From the NCBI GenBank assembly GCA_963709505.1, contig CAVPXC010000005.1, forward strand, positions 186,001 through 250,000: a stretch of DNA of 64,000 nucleotides. The letters run 5' to 3'. Position 1 is the stretch's first letter; every line of letters begins with the position of its first letter. The notes under the pieces are model-generated. The model had not been told where the DNA came from. It saw nothing but the letters and a program-made list of their open reading frames with translations, and searched no databases. Below, piece after piece: positions 28,828 through 38,575 of the stretch. This DNA comes from CAVPXC01 sp963709505 (GTDB lineage: Bacteria; Chloroflexota; Anaerolineae; JAAEKA01). The position numbers were made by a program, and so were the translations under genes.

Positions 28828-31362
28828 TCACGGGCCAACCATCGTCGCCACGGTAACGCCGTCCCCGCCTTCGCTGGATTCGCCCTCGCGGAAGCTTTTT
28901 ACCAAGGGGTGCTTGCTCAGTTCCTTGCGCACCGCCACGCGCAGCACGCCGGTCCCTTTGCCGTGGATGATGCGCACCCACGGCAGCATGCCCAGATACG
29001 CGTCGTCCAGGTACTTCTCGAGCCGCGGCAGCATCTCCTCGACACTGGCCCCGCGGATGTCCAACTCCATGCCCACGTGAGGCGCCGGCGGCATCGAGCT
29101 GCTGGTCGGCGGCATGGGCAAGGTCCTCGGCTTCGTGATCCCGACCGCCGTCGCCTGGCTGGCATCGCGACGCTCGAGGCGACTCAACACCATGCGCATG
29201 CGGAAACGAGCCGATCTGCACCTCCGCCTCGTTGACTTCGAGCGCCAGTCCTACGATTTGCCCGGTGGCTTGCAGGCTGGGAATCCAGACCGTGTCGCCT
29301 ATAGCCAGGGGAATGGCCCGCTGCGCCGGAGACGGCTGTGGTTCGGTGCTCTCAGGCAGCTTCTCGGCCGCCTTCTGTCGCGCCGCCACCACACGCTGCG
29401 CCTCGACCAGCATCTGCCGGTGCGCGCTGGGGCTTTGCGCGCCTGCGCCGGCGCCCGACACCGAGGCAAAGCCCGCTAGCTGCTTGCGCACCTGCTCCAG
29501 CTCGACGGCCAACTCCTCCAGCTCGATCTGCGCCTGGGTGCGCGCCTCGTTCAGCACCTCGCGCCGCGCCTCCTCCAGCTTATTCAGCCGGTAGCGCAGC
29601 TCCTTCTCGTGGGCCTCGGCCTGACGCCGGGCGGCCTCGGCCTGGCTGACGCTCGGCCTCCAACCGCTCACGCGTGTCCTTGATGCCCTGTAGGAGGCTG
29701 TCGGCCTCGAGCGCCTCCGGCCGCACCAAGGCCTCGGCCGCGCTGATGATCGCCCGATCCAACCCCAGCCGCGTCGCAATCGCCAGGGCATTGGATCGAC
29801 CCGGCAAGCCGATGCTCAACTCGTAGGTCGGCGCAAGGGTCTCGACATCGAACTCCACGCTAGCGTTGCGCACGCCGGGTGTGCTGTGAGCATAGACCTT
29901 GAGATCAGAGTAATGCGTAGTCGCAAACACGGTGACACGCCGTCGTACCAGATGATCAAGCAGCGCCCGTGCCAACGCCGAGCCCCTCCTCTGGATCCGT
30001 GCCGGCGCCCAGCTCGTCCAGCAGCACCAGGCTGCGGTCGTCTGCCTCGTCCAGAACGCCGATGATGTTGGTCATGTGGCTGGAGAAGGTGGACAGGCTC
30101 TGCTCGATGCTCTGCTCGTCGCCGATGTCGGCGAAGACCGTCTCGAAACAGGACAGCCGCGAGCCATCCCTGGCCGGAATGTGCAGCCCAGCCTGGGCCA
30201 TCAGCGCCAGCAATCCCACGGTCTTGAGCGACACAGTCTTGCCGCCGGTGTTCGGCCCGGTGATCAGGACCACAAAGTAGTCCTCGTCCAAAGTCACGTC
30301 GATAGCCACAACCGTCTCTTGGTTCAACAACGGATGCCGAGCACGCTTCAGGTCGATCACCGAACCGGGATGCGGGACCGCCGCAGGCGCCTCGACTGAC
30401 TCATTGCCCTCTGCCCTCTGCCCTCCGTCTTCTGACCTCCGCCCTCTGACCTCTGACCTCTGCTGCTTCCCCCCCCACTCCACCAACTCCGGCTCGCTCG
30501 CGCGCAGTTCGTCGGCATAGCGAGCGCGGGCAAAAATCAAGTCCAGGAGGGCCAGCGCCTCGACGGTTTGGCGGATCTGCGGCGCCGCGTCGGCCACGAG
30601 ATCGGATAGCTCGGCCAGCAAGCGGCGGACCTCGTCCTCCTCGTCCAACTGCAGCTTGCGCCACTCGTTGTTCAGCTCGACCACGCCGTACGGCTCGATG
30701 AACAAGGTCGCGCCGCTGGCCGATTGATCGTGGATCAGGCCGCGCAGCCGGCCCTTGAACTCGGCCTTGAGGGGAACGACGTAGCGGCCCTGGCGCTGTG
30801 TGACGATCGGCTCTTGCAGGTATTGGGCAGTAGTTGAGGTAGTGATCAGCTTATTCAGCCGTTCCATCAGCCGGCCCTGCACGGTCTTGATCTCACTGCG
30901 CAGGCGGGCCAGTTTTGGGCTGGCACTGTCCAAAACCTCGCCGCGCTCGTTGATCACCTGGGCGATCTGGTCGGCCAGCTTTGGCACGGGCTCGACACGA
31001 AAGCCGATGTCGGCCAGGTTCGGAAAGCGGGTCTCTAGGCGCGTCAAGACGTTGCGGATCGAGCGAGCGCGCAACAAGGTGCTGCGAATGTCCAGCAGCT
31101 CGGTGGCAAGCAGCACTGCCCCGCGCTCCGCCTGCGGCAACAGCGGTCGCACGTCATGTACGCCGCCCAGGTGGACGTCGCTATACTCGCTCAGCAGGCG
31201 CCGCGCCTCCGTGGTCTCGGCCAGCCATTGCCGCGCCAGGCTGATGTCATTGGTCGGCAGCGTTTCGAGCACCAGCTCGCGTCCGGCGGAGAAGCTGGTG
31301 TTAGCGGCCAGCCGCTGGAGGATCTTGTCAAATTCGAGAACATGGAGAGTTTTGGCGTTCAT
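28828..31362 (-). CDS. mutS2: MutS2 endonuclease/ATPase (three frameshifts)
   Basis: About 840 residues. N-terminal core and clamp domains (LEFDKILQRLAANTSFSAGR; LIHDQSASGATLFIEPYGVV), MutS-type ATPase (Walker A ITGPNTGGKTVSLKTVGL; Walker B SLVLLDELGAGTDPEEG), a coiled coil rich in Glu/Arg/Ala, and a C-terminal Smr nuclease domain (LDIRGASVEEMLPRLEKYLD; WVRIIHGKGTGVLRVAVRKEL). MutS2 suppresses recombination and, in some species, rescues collided ribosomes. Breaks near 29970, 29640 and 29190. A heptamer repeat is inserted in frame (30409-30465). The predicted -10 (TATACT, complement 31372-31377) is only 9 bp from ATG 31362, so the mRNA may be leaderless. Confidence 0.92.
30409..30465. repeat. 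In-frame heptamer repeat inside mutS2
   Basis: Eight 7-bp units (CCCTCTG, CCCTCCG, ACCTCCG, ACCTCTG) are translated as RSEVRGRRSEDGGQRAEG, between the clamp region and the ATPase segment that begins LKRARHPLLN. The reading frame stays open across it. Confidence 0.85.
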
Positions 31363-31672
31363 ACGGCAAAAAGTATAGCATAGGGGAAGGGGGAGGGGAA
31401 ATTGCGAAGAAGTGGACGGTGGAGGGTGGGGAGGAATTGTCAATTGTGAATTGTCAACTGTCGATGGTTAATGTTGGAAATGAGGGAAGCGTGGAGAGTG
31501 CTGCTTGGCGTGTTTGTTGAGACTCTGGACCTCAGTTACAATACAGTTGCGAGCCAATTCAGAGCTTCGACTCTGATTGTGTGTGCTGCCTGGAAGCTAT
31601 TTGATAGGTTTGGCTGCACCGTAGGGGAAGAGCAGGATTTGCGGAAAGGAAGGATCGGACAGGAAACCACCA
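31363..31672. other. Intergenic region between divergent mutS2 and NUDIX genes
   Basis: A 310-bp gap. It holds heptamer repeats (about 31404-31470, first GGTGGAG-like then ATTGTCA / ATTGTGA units), a possible promoter TTGTTG (31514-31519), 17 bp, TACAAT (31537-31542) for the NUDIX gene, and the second copy of the 50-bp repeat (31612-31660). No gene seen. Confidence 0.65.
31612..31660. repeat. 50-bp dispersed repeat, copy 2 (upstream of mutS2)
   Basis: Direct copy of 28701-28750, sharing the AAGAGCAGGATTTGCGGAA core exactly, followed by GGATCGGAC. It ends 12 bp before the NUDIX ATG. Confidence 0.75.
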
Positions 31673-32371
31673 ATGCACGTCAACGCCAGAGCCATCATCG
31701 AACGATCAACGCCAGATGGGGCCGAGATCGTCGTCCAAATGTGCAACAAGCCGTATGAAGGCGGCAAATGGATCGAGCTGCCCGGCGGCCGGGTCGAGCA
31801 GTTCGAGTCCCTGGTGGACGCCCTGCGCCGCGAGGTGCGGGAGGAAACTGGCTTGGTGATCACATCCATCGAGGGTCTGGAGACACGGATCGAGACCGAC
31901 GATCCCGACACTTGCGTCGAGTGCCTGCAGCCATTCGCCGTCTACCAAACCATCCGCGGCCCGGTGGACTCCATGGGTGTCTACTTCCGCTGCCAGGCCG
32001 AAGGAGAGCTGCTAATGACGGGCGATGAGACCGAGGGCATTCAGTGGATGTCCGTCCAGCGCGTCTCTGAATTGCTCGACTTAGATGCTCATCTCGTCTC
32101 GTGGGTCGACCGCGCTGGGCTAAGATTCTACCTCGAACAATATGCCGACAAGCCAAAGAGGATTCCAAGTTTCGCGAGAGCTGTCTGCATCGACAACTTG
32201 GAGTACCCAGTCTCCCTGGAGATACACAAGGTCTATCGTGTGCTGTCGGACCCGGACGCCGAACGAGATGGAGACTTGCGCGTCATCGACGAGAGCGGTG
32301 AGGACTATCTCTTTCCGAAAACCCATTTCGTGCTGCTCGACCTGCCTGACAACTCCGTCATTAGCCATTGA
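31673..32371 (+). CDS. NUDIX hydrolase with C-terminal extension
   Basis: 232 residues, unbroken. The NUDIX box GGRVEQFESLVDALRREVREETG has all key positions (G, E, REVREE, G). The N-terminal NUDIX domain covers residues 1-145 (RAIIERSTPDGAEIVVQMC; WIELPGG). Residues 150-230 (RAVCIDNLEYPVSLEIHKVY; DESGEDYLFPKTHFVLLDLP) form a small extra domain that occurs elsewhere as a stand-alone protein, function unknown to me. The substrate is likely a nucleoside diphosphate derivative. The stop codon lies in a heptamer repeat before proB. Confidence 0.85.
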   Translation: MHVNARAIIERSTPDGAEIVVQMCNKPYEGGKWIELPGGRVEQFESLVDALRREVREETGLVITSIEGLETRIETDDPDTCVECLQPFAVYQTIRGPVDSMGVYFRCQAEGELLMTGDETEGIQWMSVQRVSELLDLDAHLVSWVDRAGLRFYLEQYADKPKRIPSFARAVCIDNLEYPVSLEIHKVYRVLSDPDAERDGDLRVIDESGEDYLFPKTHFVLLDLPDNSVISH

Positions 32372-32405
32372 CAATTGACAATTCACAATTGTCAATTGTC
32401 AATTC
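32368..32405. repeat. Heptamer repeat array (GACAATT / CAATTGT)
   Basis: Five 7-bp units (TTGACAA, TTCACAA, TTGTCAA) from the NUDIX stop codon to 14 bp before the proB start; partly self-complementary. Confidence 0.75.
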
Positions 32406-32418
32406 ATCGTCCCAATTC

Positions 32419-33543
32419 ATGTACAACTCACCCCCAGTCCCATCTTACCAACGTCTCGTCCTCAAACTCGGTACCAGTGTCCTGACCGCCGGCTCGCCGC
32501 AGATCAACCGGGCGCGGCTGCTGGAGTTGGTTCGGCAGTGCGCTAAGCTGCATGCTGCCGGCGTGGACGTCGTGGTGGTCACCTCCGCCGCCATCGCCGC
32601 CGGCCGCGAGAGCCTCGGCTTTCGCCAGCTCTCGCAGGCGATGCCGGTCAAACAGATGCTGGCCGCCGTCGGCCAGGTTCGGCTGATGCAGCACTACGAA
32701 CAGTTTTTCGGCATCTACGACATCGTCGTGGGCCAGGTGCTGCTGACGCGGTCCGATCTCAACCACCGCAGTCGTTACCTCAACGCCCGCGACACGCTAC
32801 AGGCGCTGCTGGCCGAACGTATCGTGCCGATCATCAACGAAAACGACGCCGTAGCCACCGACGAGATCAAGCTAGGCGACAACGACACGCTATCGGCGCT
32901 GGTGTCCAACCTGGTCGAGGCCGACCTGCTGCTGATACTCACCGATCAGCCGGGCCTGTACACAGCCGATCCGCGCACTGACCCGAGCGCCGAGCTGATC
33001 CGCGAGGTGACCACCATCGACGACGACCTGCGGGCGCGCGCCGGCGGCGCCCGCAGCGGGCTCGGCACGGGTGGCATGAGCACCAAGCTGGCCGCAGCCG
33101 ACCTGGCGCGCCGCGGCGGCGCCGAGGTCGTCATCGCCGCCGGCGGAGTCGAGGGCGTAGTGCTGCGCGTGTGCCAAAGCGAGCGGATCGGCACCCGCTT
33201 CACGCCGCTGACCGATAAGTTGGAAAGCCGCAAGCGCTGGCTGTTGGGCGGCTTGGTGCCGGCAGGACGCATCACCGTAGACGCGGGCGCGGCCGCCGCG
33301 TTGGCGAATCAGGGCCGCAGCCTATTGCCGGTAGGCGTCACCCGCGTTGAAGGCCAGTTCGAGCGCGGCGACACCGTGCGCATCTGCAACGCCGCCGGCC
33401 AGGAGATCGCGCGTGGCCTGACGCGCTATGGCGTGACATCGCTAGAGCGCATCAAGGGTCGGCGCTCGGAAGAGATTGTGGTCATTCTGGGCTATGAGAA
33501 TAGCGCGGAGGTGGTGCATCGAGATGATTTGGTGGTCCTGTAA
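32419..33543 (+). CDS. proB: Glutamate 5-kinase
   Basis: 374 residues: amino-acid-kinase domain (RLVLKLGTSVLTAGSPQI; VVTSAAIAAGRESLGF; VGQVLLTRSDLNHRSRYLN; VPIINENDAVATDEIKLGDN; LLILTDQPGLYTADPRTDP; GTGGMSTKLAAADLA) plus a C-terminal PUA domain (RITVDAGAAAALANQGRSLLP). It phosphorylates glutamate in the first step of proline synthesis. ATG 32419 is preferred over an upstream start that would translate repeat sequence. The next pathway gene, proA, lies 2.6 kb downstream, separated by an unrelated two-gene cassette. Confidence 0.95.
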   Translation: MYNSPPVPSYQRLVLKLGTSVLTAGSPQINRARLLELVRQCAKLHAAGVDVVVVTSAAIAAGRESLGFRQLSQAMPVKQMLAAVGQVRLMQHYEQFFGIYDIVVGQVLLTRSDLNHRSRYLNARDTLQALLAERIVPIINENDAVATDEIKLGDNDTLSALVSNLVEADLLLILTDQPGLYTADPRTDPSAELIREVTTIDDDLRARAGGARSGLGTGGMSTKLAAADLARRGGAEVVIAAGGVEGVVLRVCQSERIGTRFTPLTDKLESRKRWLLGGLVPAGRITVDAGAAAALANQGRSLLPVGVTRVEGQFERGDTVRICNAAGQEIARGLTRYGVTSLERIKGRRSEEIVVILGYENSAEVVHRDDLVVL

Positions 33544-33565
33544 GCCTCAGACAAGCCGTTGAACC

Positions 33566-33593
33566 TTGACGGGTTGTTGTAGTGGGTTATAAT
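33566..33593 (+). promoter_or_regulatory. Predicted strong promoter of the ATPase/TOPRIM-like cassette
   Basis: TTGACG (33566-33571), a 16-bp spacer and TATAAT (33588-33593). It lies 23 bp after the proB stop, so the cassette has its own transcription. About 130 bp of leader precede the chosen ATG. Confidence 0.7.
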
Positions 33594-33729
33594 TGTCTCG
33601 TCAACGAGGCATTTGTCGAAGCAGACGCTGAGCCTATGCGATGTTTCATGCGGGCATCTCAGGAGTTTCTTCTTACTGCCATATTCCTCTAGACCGCTTC
33701 CAAGTCATCTCAACAAAGAGAGTGCCAAG

Positions 33730-35240
33730 ATGCTAACTCGATTAAGGGTCTCAGGGTTTAAGAACCTCGTGGATGTTGATGTCAGGTTCGGGCCGTTTAC
33801 CTGCATTGCTGGGCCGAATGCTGTTGGCAAATCGAATTTATTCGACGCTATTCGGTTCCTGAGCTTATTGGCAAACGATACTCTGATGAATGCCGCTTTA
33901 TCGATTCGCGCTGAGGGAGGACGAACTGGAGATATCCGCAGTTTGTTCCATCGTGCCGGTGATAAGCACGACGAGAAGATGGCATTTGACGCCGAAATGA
34001 TCATCCCTTCGGAGGCAATAGATGATCTCGGTCAGAAAGCCTTGGCAAAGATCACTCTAGTTCGGTACCATCTTGAGATCGGATATCGCACGGATCACAG
34101 CTTGCCCACTCTCGGTTCACTGGTACTACTTAGCGAAGAGTTGCTGCACATCAATCTAGGCGATGCACCGGATATGTTGCGGTTTCCGCACAGCCCCAGC
34201 CAATGGCGTCGTTCGGTTTTGACCGGCCGTAGAACATCACCGTTTATCTCGACACAGGTGGAGGGCAAAAACAGCTACGTGAAACTTAGCCAGGACGGCG
34301 TACAAGGCAGGCCAAAGTCTTTCCTTGCTACCAATCTTCCAAGAACTGTCCTGTCAACGGTGAATGCAACAGAAAGCCCAACAGCGCTTGTTGCGAGACG
34401 CGAGATGCAGTCCTGGCAACTGCTGCAATTAGAGCCTTCCGCGTTGCGTGAGCCAGATCCCTTCACCACACCTCCTGGCATGCTGGCGGATGGCTCCCAT
34501 TTGCCGGCTACCTTGTACTTTTTGGCCCGTTCTCCGGAAATGATGGCACGACACAATGGAGATGGGTTGCAGATCTACGATCGTGTGGCTCTACGGCTGT
34601 CTGAGCTAATCGATGATATTACGGCGGTTGCTGTCGATAGGGATCAGCAACGCGAATTGCTCACTTTACAGGTCACCGAGCGAGATGGTACAATCTATCC
34701 CGCCAGATCTTTGTCCGATGGTACTCTTCGGTTCCTGGCACTGGCCATCTTGGATCTCGATCCACGCGCGAACGGCCTGATATGTCTTGAGGAGCCTGAG
34801 AACGGCATTCATCCAATTCGCATTCCTGCAATAATCAACCTCTTGCAGGATATTGCTTGTGATGTGGAGAGTCCGGTGGGTCCTGACAACCCCTTGCGTC
34901 AAGTGATCATCAACACGCACTCGCCTGTCGTGGTCAACCAGGTGCCCGATGAAAGCCTGCTCGTGGCGGAGTCGAAAGAAGTCAGGCGATCTGGGCCCGA
35001 TCGAAGTCAGCGCGCTTCAGTTGGCTGCCCGACACGTGGCGTTCTGACGCCGCTCCTGATGTCAGGCCGGTTGCTAGAGGTCAACTGCTCGCCTACCTCA
35101 ACCCAGTGGTCCCCGGTAAGCCCAATCAGACCGTGCCAGACTCAGCCGGCAAAAGGGTGTTGCGACGAGTCATCGATCGAGAGGATATCCAGCAATTGAG
35201 GTTTGCGTTCGATCCGCAGACGGTCTCGGTCAATTGGTAA
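33730..35240 (+). CDS. OLD/SMC-like AAA ATPase, candidate defence protein (two frameshifts)
   Basis: About 503 residues. N-terminus LTRLRVSGFKNLVDVDVRFG and Walker A GPNAVGKS (28-35) followed by NLFDAIRFL: the RecF/AAA_21 type. An ABC-like signature LSDGTLRFLALAILDLD starts at 328; Walker B LICLEEPE with tandem Glu at 354-355; D/H-loop INTHSPVVVNQVP. The C-terminus is restored by breaks near 34985 and 35040 and ends RFAFDPQTVSVNW, TAA at 35238. The stop is 2 bp from the next ATG. Such ATPases pair with nuclease partners in anti-phage systems (OLD, Gabija, PARIS, Septu); which family this belongs to is not established. Base composition is A/T-richer than proB and proA. Confidence 0.8.
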
Positions 35241-35242
35241 CC

Positions 35243-35896
35243 ATGGTCGAACTGCGCTATTCCCTGATCTCAGATGGCAGCTCAGACGCTGCTCTGTTGC
35301 CGATATTGTCGTGGCTGTTGCGGGAAAGTGGTGTGCAGTGCGCCATTCAGCCAAGCCTGGCCGACTTACGCCGGCTACCAGCGCCCCCTTCCAGTCTTGA
35401 GCAGAGAATCAGTGTAGCCCTTGATCTGTATCCCTGCGATCTACTTTTTATACATCGAGATGCCGAGCGACAACCGTTAAGCCACCGCAAGGCTGAGATC
35501 CAGCAGGTGATCTATGGTCTGAAACTCGGCATTGTTCCATCGTGGGTATGCGTTATCCCCGTCAGAATGACTGAAGCATGGCTGCTGTTTGATGAAGCTG
35601 CGATAAGACACGCAGCAGGTAATCGATCTGGACGACAACCACTTGATCTTCCACGCTTATCGGAACTCGAAGATCTGCCTGATCCGAAGAACATGCTTTA
35701 TGATTCCTTGCGTAGGGCCTCAGGTCTTCATGGAACTCGCTTGAAACGTTTTCGGGTTACACAAAGCGCTGTGAGAGTATCCAGCTTGGTGACAGATTTT
35801 TCTCCACTACGCAGACTGTCCGCCTTCCAGGAACTGGAGGTCGATCTCCGACGCGTGACAGAACACGCTGGCTGGGCTGCGGGGGCCACTGTTTGA
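35243..35896 (+). CDS. TOPRIM/DUF4276-like partner protein, candidate nuclease effector
   Basis: 217 residues, unbroken. Acidic positions are arranged as in TOPRIM-like folds: strand plus SDGSSD (10-15), strand plus CDLLFIHRDAE (Asp73, Glu75), then VIPVRMTEAWLLFDE (Glu111). The IPVRMTEAWLL segment is the best-known hallmark of DUF4276-like proteins that accompany AAA ATPases. It starts 2 bp after the ATPase stop, so the two are translationally coupled. By analogy with PARIS (AriA ATPase, AriB TOPRIM-type nuclease), the ATPase may sense phage and release this nuclease; that is inference. ATG 35243 preferred; a TTG lies at 35234. Confidence 0.65.
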   Translation: MVELRYSLISDGSSDAALLPILSWLLRESGVQCAIQPSLADLRRLPAPPSSLEQRISVALDLYPCDLLFIHRDAERQPLSHRKAEIQQVIYGLKLGIVPSWVCVIPVRMTEAWLLFDEAAIRHAAGNRSGRQPLDLPRLSELEDLPDPKNMLYDSLRRASGLHGTRLKRFRVTQSAVRVSSLVTDFSPLRRLSAFQELEVDLRRVTEHAGWAAGATV

Positions 35897-35944
35897 AATG
35901 CAGATTGATTTTGCGGGCTAATCATACCTGGTCTTGATGGAAAT

Positions 35945-36064
35945 ATGGCATTGCGATTCAGTGACCTAGTCAAGTCGCTAACCAGTTCGCAAGAGCAGTT
36001 TGGCCTGGCAATGCAGGAAATCGACAGGCTACCGCGGCATCGCCGGCGCGTCAAGAGCAGTTGA
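35945..36064 (+). CDS. Small hypothetical ORF downstream of the cassette
   Basis: 39 residues, MALRFSDLVKSLTSSQEQFG...RRRVKSS, basic at the C-terminus. No clear ribosome site and no recognised domain. Located between the TOPRIM-like gene and the proA promoter, it may be a remnant of a longer third component or not translated at all. Confidence 0.25.
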   Translation: MALRFSDLVKSLTSSQEQFGLAMQEIDRLPRHRRRVKSS

Positions 36065-36089
36065 TTGCCTTACTATTGGTCGAACAACC

Positions 36090-36117
36090 TTGACGCCCGC
36101 CTGCGGCGGGCTATAAT
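36090..36117 (+). promoter_or_regulatory. Predicted strong promoter of proA
   Basis: TTGACG (36090-36095), a 16-bp spacer and TATAAT (36112-36117), 44 bp before the ATG. The spacer is self-complementary (CCCGCC...GGCGGG), which could be an operator. Confidence 0.75.
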
Positions 36118-36161
36118 GGGCCTGAACTTAACAACCAAATCGATTTCCCCGGAGTTGTCCC

Positions 36162-37440
36162 ATGACCGAAGTCTTCCCTTGCCGAGTTAGGCCAACGCGC
36201 CAAGGCCGCCAGCCGTGTTCTGGCCAGAAGCTCGACGGCGCAGAAAAACGCCGCGCTGCTGGCCATCGCCAACGGCCTGGACCGCAGCCAAGCACAAATT
36301 CTGACTGCAAATGCTCAAGATGTAGCCGACGGACAGGCAGCCGGCCTGTCACCCGCGCTGCTGGACCGTCTGCTGCTCAACGAAAAGCGTCTGGCCAGCA
36401 TGGCGGCCGACACGCGCTCCGTCGCGACGCTGCCTGATCCGGTAGGTGAGGAGTTCGACGGCCGCCTGATGCCAAACGGCCTCCGTATCGCACGACGGCG
36501 AACCCCCCTGGGCGTTTTGGGGGTGATCTACGAAGCGCGGCCCAACGTGACGATCGACATCGCGGCGCTCAGCCTCAAGACCGGCAACGCGGCCATCCTG
36601 CGCGGCGGCAAGGAAACCCTGCGCAGCAACCTGGCCTTGATCGACGTGATCCATGCCGCATTGGATGAGACCGGACTGCCTGCGGACAGCATCCTCTACA
36701 TCGACAACCCCGACCGATCGTTGGTGACCGAGCTGCTGCGCCTGGACCAATCCGTCGACATGATCATCCCGCGCGGCGGCAATGCGCTCCACAAGCTCTG
36801 CCGCGAGCAAGCCACGATCCCCGTCATGACCGGCGGCATCGGCATTTGCCATCTGTTCGTAGACGCCACAGCCGACCAGGCCAAGGCCGTCGAGATCATC
36901 CACAACGCCAAGACCCAGCGGCCCACCGTGTGCAATTCGCTCGACACGATCCTCGTGCACCGCGACATCGCAGTCGATTTTCTGCCCAAAGTGGCCGACC
37001 GGCTGGTAAGCGATGCGGTGGAGTTGCGGGCCGATCCAACCGCAACGCTCATTCTTGACCGTGGCCCGGCCGGTGCCGGGTGGAAGGTCAAGCCAGCCGG
37101 CCCCGACGACTTCGACCAGGAGTGGCTGAGCCTGATCCTGGGCATCAAGGTGGTCGGCGGCTTAGACGAGGCCATCGACCACATCGCCCGGCACAGCACC
37201 GCCCACTCCGACGGGATACTGACCGAGAACTACGGCCACGCTCAGCGCTTTGTGAACGAAGTGGACTCGGCGGCGGTTTTCGTCAACGCCAGCACCCGTT
37301 TCAACGACGGCAGCCAGTTCGGCCTGGGCGCCGAGGTAGCAATCAGCACGCAAAAACTCCACGCGCGCGGCCCGATGGGCTTGCAAGAGCTTACCACGTA
37401 TAAATGGGTCGTGTTTGGGGATGGGCAGGTACGTCCGTAA
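36162..37440 (+). CDS. proA: Gamma-glutamyl phosphate reductase (frameshift near start)
   Basis: About 426 residues of the aldehyde-dehydrogenase superfamily. AELGQRAKAASRVLA, PLGVLGVIYEARPNVT, LKTGNAAILRGGKET, the catalytic Cys in QRPTVCNSLDTILV, HSDGILTENYGHAQRF and FVNASTRFNDGSQFGLGAEV are all ProA landmarks. It reduces glutamyl-5-phosphate to glutamate semialdehyde in proline synthesis. The ATG at 36162 reads out of frame after about three codons; a one-base correction near 36172 joins it to the rest, and no other start exists because a TGA stands at 36163 in the main frame. It is driven by its own promoter rather than by proB. Confidence 0.94.
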
Positions 37441-37445
37441 CTACG

Positions 37446-37551
37446 TAAAGCGTAACTCGTAACCCGGAGACCAGAACAACTCGACACCCTCCGGGTTTCG
37501 GATTCCGAGTTACGCAGTTACGAGTTACGCAGTTACGAGTTACATCAACTC
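37446..37551. repeat. Degenerate repeat GAGTTAC / CGTAACT array
   Basis: CGTAACTCGTAAC units at 37450-37464 and inverted units GAGTTACGCAGTTAC (alternating 7 and 8 bp) at 37507-37543. Between them CCCGGAG / CTCCGGG can pair, so the region can fold into one hairpin and perhaps terminate proA. Confidence 0.7.
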
Positions 37552-38574
37552 ATGAAACAAACAACAAGAACCCTTGCATCCCTAACCGGCATCGGAGCGG
37601 GAATCGCAATTGGGACACTGGCCTACGCACGGTGGGTCGAACGGCTTCGGATCGAAGTGAAGCGGATGGAGGTTGCGATAGATTCGCCTGGCGTGCCCGC
37701 TGGCGGACTGCGCATCCTGCACCTCTCCGACATGCATTTCACCGGCCGGGACCGGATCGAGCGCCGCAAGATCGAGCGTACGATCAAGTTGTTGGCCCGC
37801 GAGCAGGTGGATCTGCTGCTCGTCACCGGCGATCTGATCCACGATACGGGCGGCTTGCCCGCCGCGCTGGATCTGATCGACCGGCTGCCGCGGCCGCGGC
37901 TGGGCGCTTTTGCCTGCCTGGGCAACCACGACTATTCCTGTTATAGTTGGTTAGGCCCCGCTCGTGTGGCTTGGCGCGAGGCCGAGCCCGGCAGGGAAAT
38001 GCAGGCGGCAGTCAAGCGAACCATTGAGATGGTCGCCAGGATCTTCAAGAACGATCGGCTGTACCTGGGCCAGGATCACAACGACGTTGACGCGCTGAAA
38101 CACGCCTTGCGGCAACACGGCGTCCATCTGCTGGACAACAGCAACGAGCATTTGCAGGCGAACGGCGCCGAGCTGTGGCTAGTCGGCGTGGACGACTTGA
38201 TGGAAGGCACACCCGACGTTTCAGCAGCTCTTGCGGGAATGCCCGAGCGGGCCGGCGGCCCGCTGCGCATCCTGCTGGCACACAATCCCGATCACATGCT
38301 CGAGCCGGCCCTACACCAGGTCGACCTGGCCTTCTGCGGCCACGTGCACGGCGGACAGATCCTGATCCCCGGCCTGGGCGCGATCCACACCCAAGGCACG
38401 CATCTCCCGCGGCGCAAGCCGTCAGGCTGGTTTCAGTACGACCAGGCAGCGACCTATATCAGTCGAGGCCTGGGAGAAGGCGTCAGGCTACGCTTCAACT
38501 GCCGGCCGGAAGTGGCGATCATTCAGATCACACGACAGACTCGAGGCATGAACGACCGTTCGTTGTCAGCCTAA
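37552..38574 (+). CDS. Metallophosphoesterase (YkuE/YaeI-like)
   Basis: 340 residues. An N-terminal hydrophobic segment (SLTGIGAGIAIGTLAYARWV) suggests membrane anchoring. Calcineurin-type motifs follow in order: LHLSDMHFTG (D, H), VTGDLIHD, CLGNHDYS, LLAHNPDHM and CGHVHGGQILIPGLG. The family cleaves phosphodiesters or phosphomonoesters, in several cases lipid A precursors or other lipid phosphates. The segment VARIFKNDRLYLGQDHNDVD is an insertion of about 40 residues relative to short members. Immediately downstream (1 bp after the stop) begins the nested palindrome at 38576. Confidence 0.87.
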   Translation: MKQTTRTLASLTGIGAGIAIGTLAYARWVERLRIEVKRMEVAIDSPGVPAGGLRILHLSDMHFTGRDRIERRKIERTIKLLAREQVDLLLVTGDLIHDTGGLPAALDLIDRLPRPRLGAFACLGNHDYSCYSWLGPARVAWREAEPGREMQAAVKRTIEMVARIFKNDRLYLGQDHNDVDALKHALRQHGVHLLDNSNEHLQANGAELWLVGVDDLMEGTPDVSAALAGMPERAGGPLRILLAHNPDHMLEPALHQVDLAFCGHVHGGQILIPGLGAIHTQGTHLPRRKPSGWFQYDQAATYISRGLGEGVRLRFNCRPEVAIIQITRQTRGMNDRSLSA

Positions 38575-38575
38575 G

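Noticed and set aside
33566..36117. Promoter duplication as proof of cassette insertion into proBA
   Set aside because: The two promoters share only the -35/-10 boxes and spacing; the spacers differ, and the same CCTTGAC element occurs at unrelated genes.
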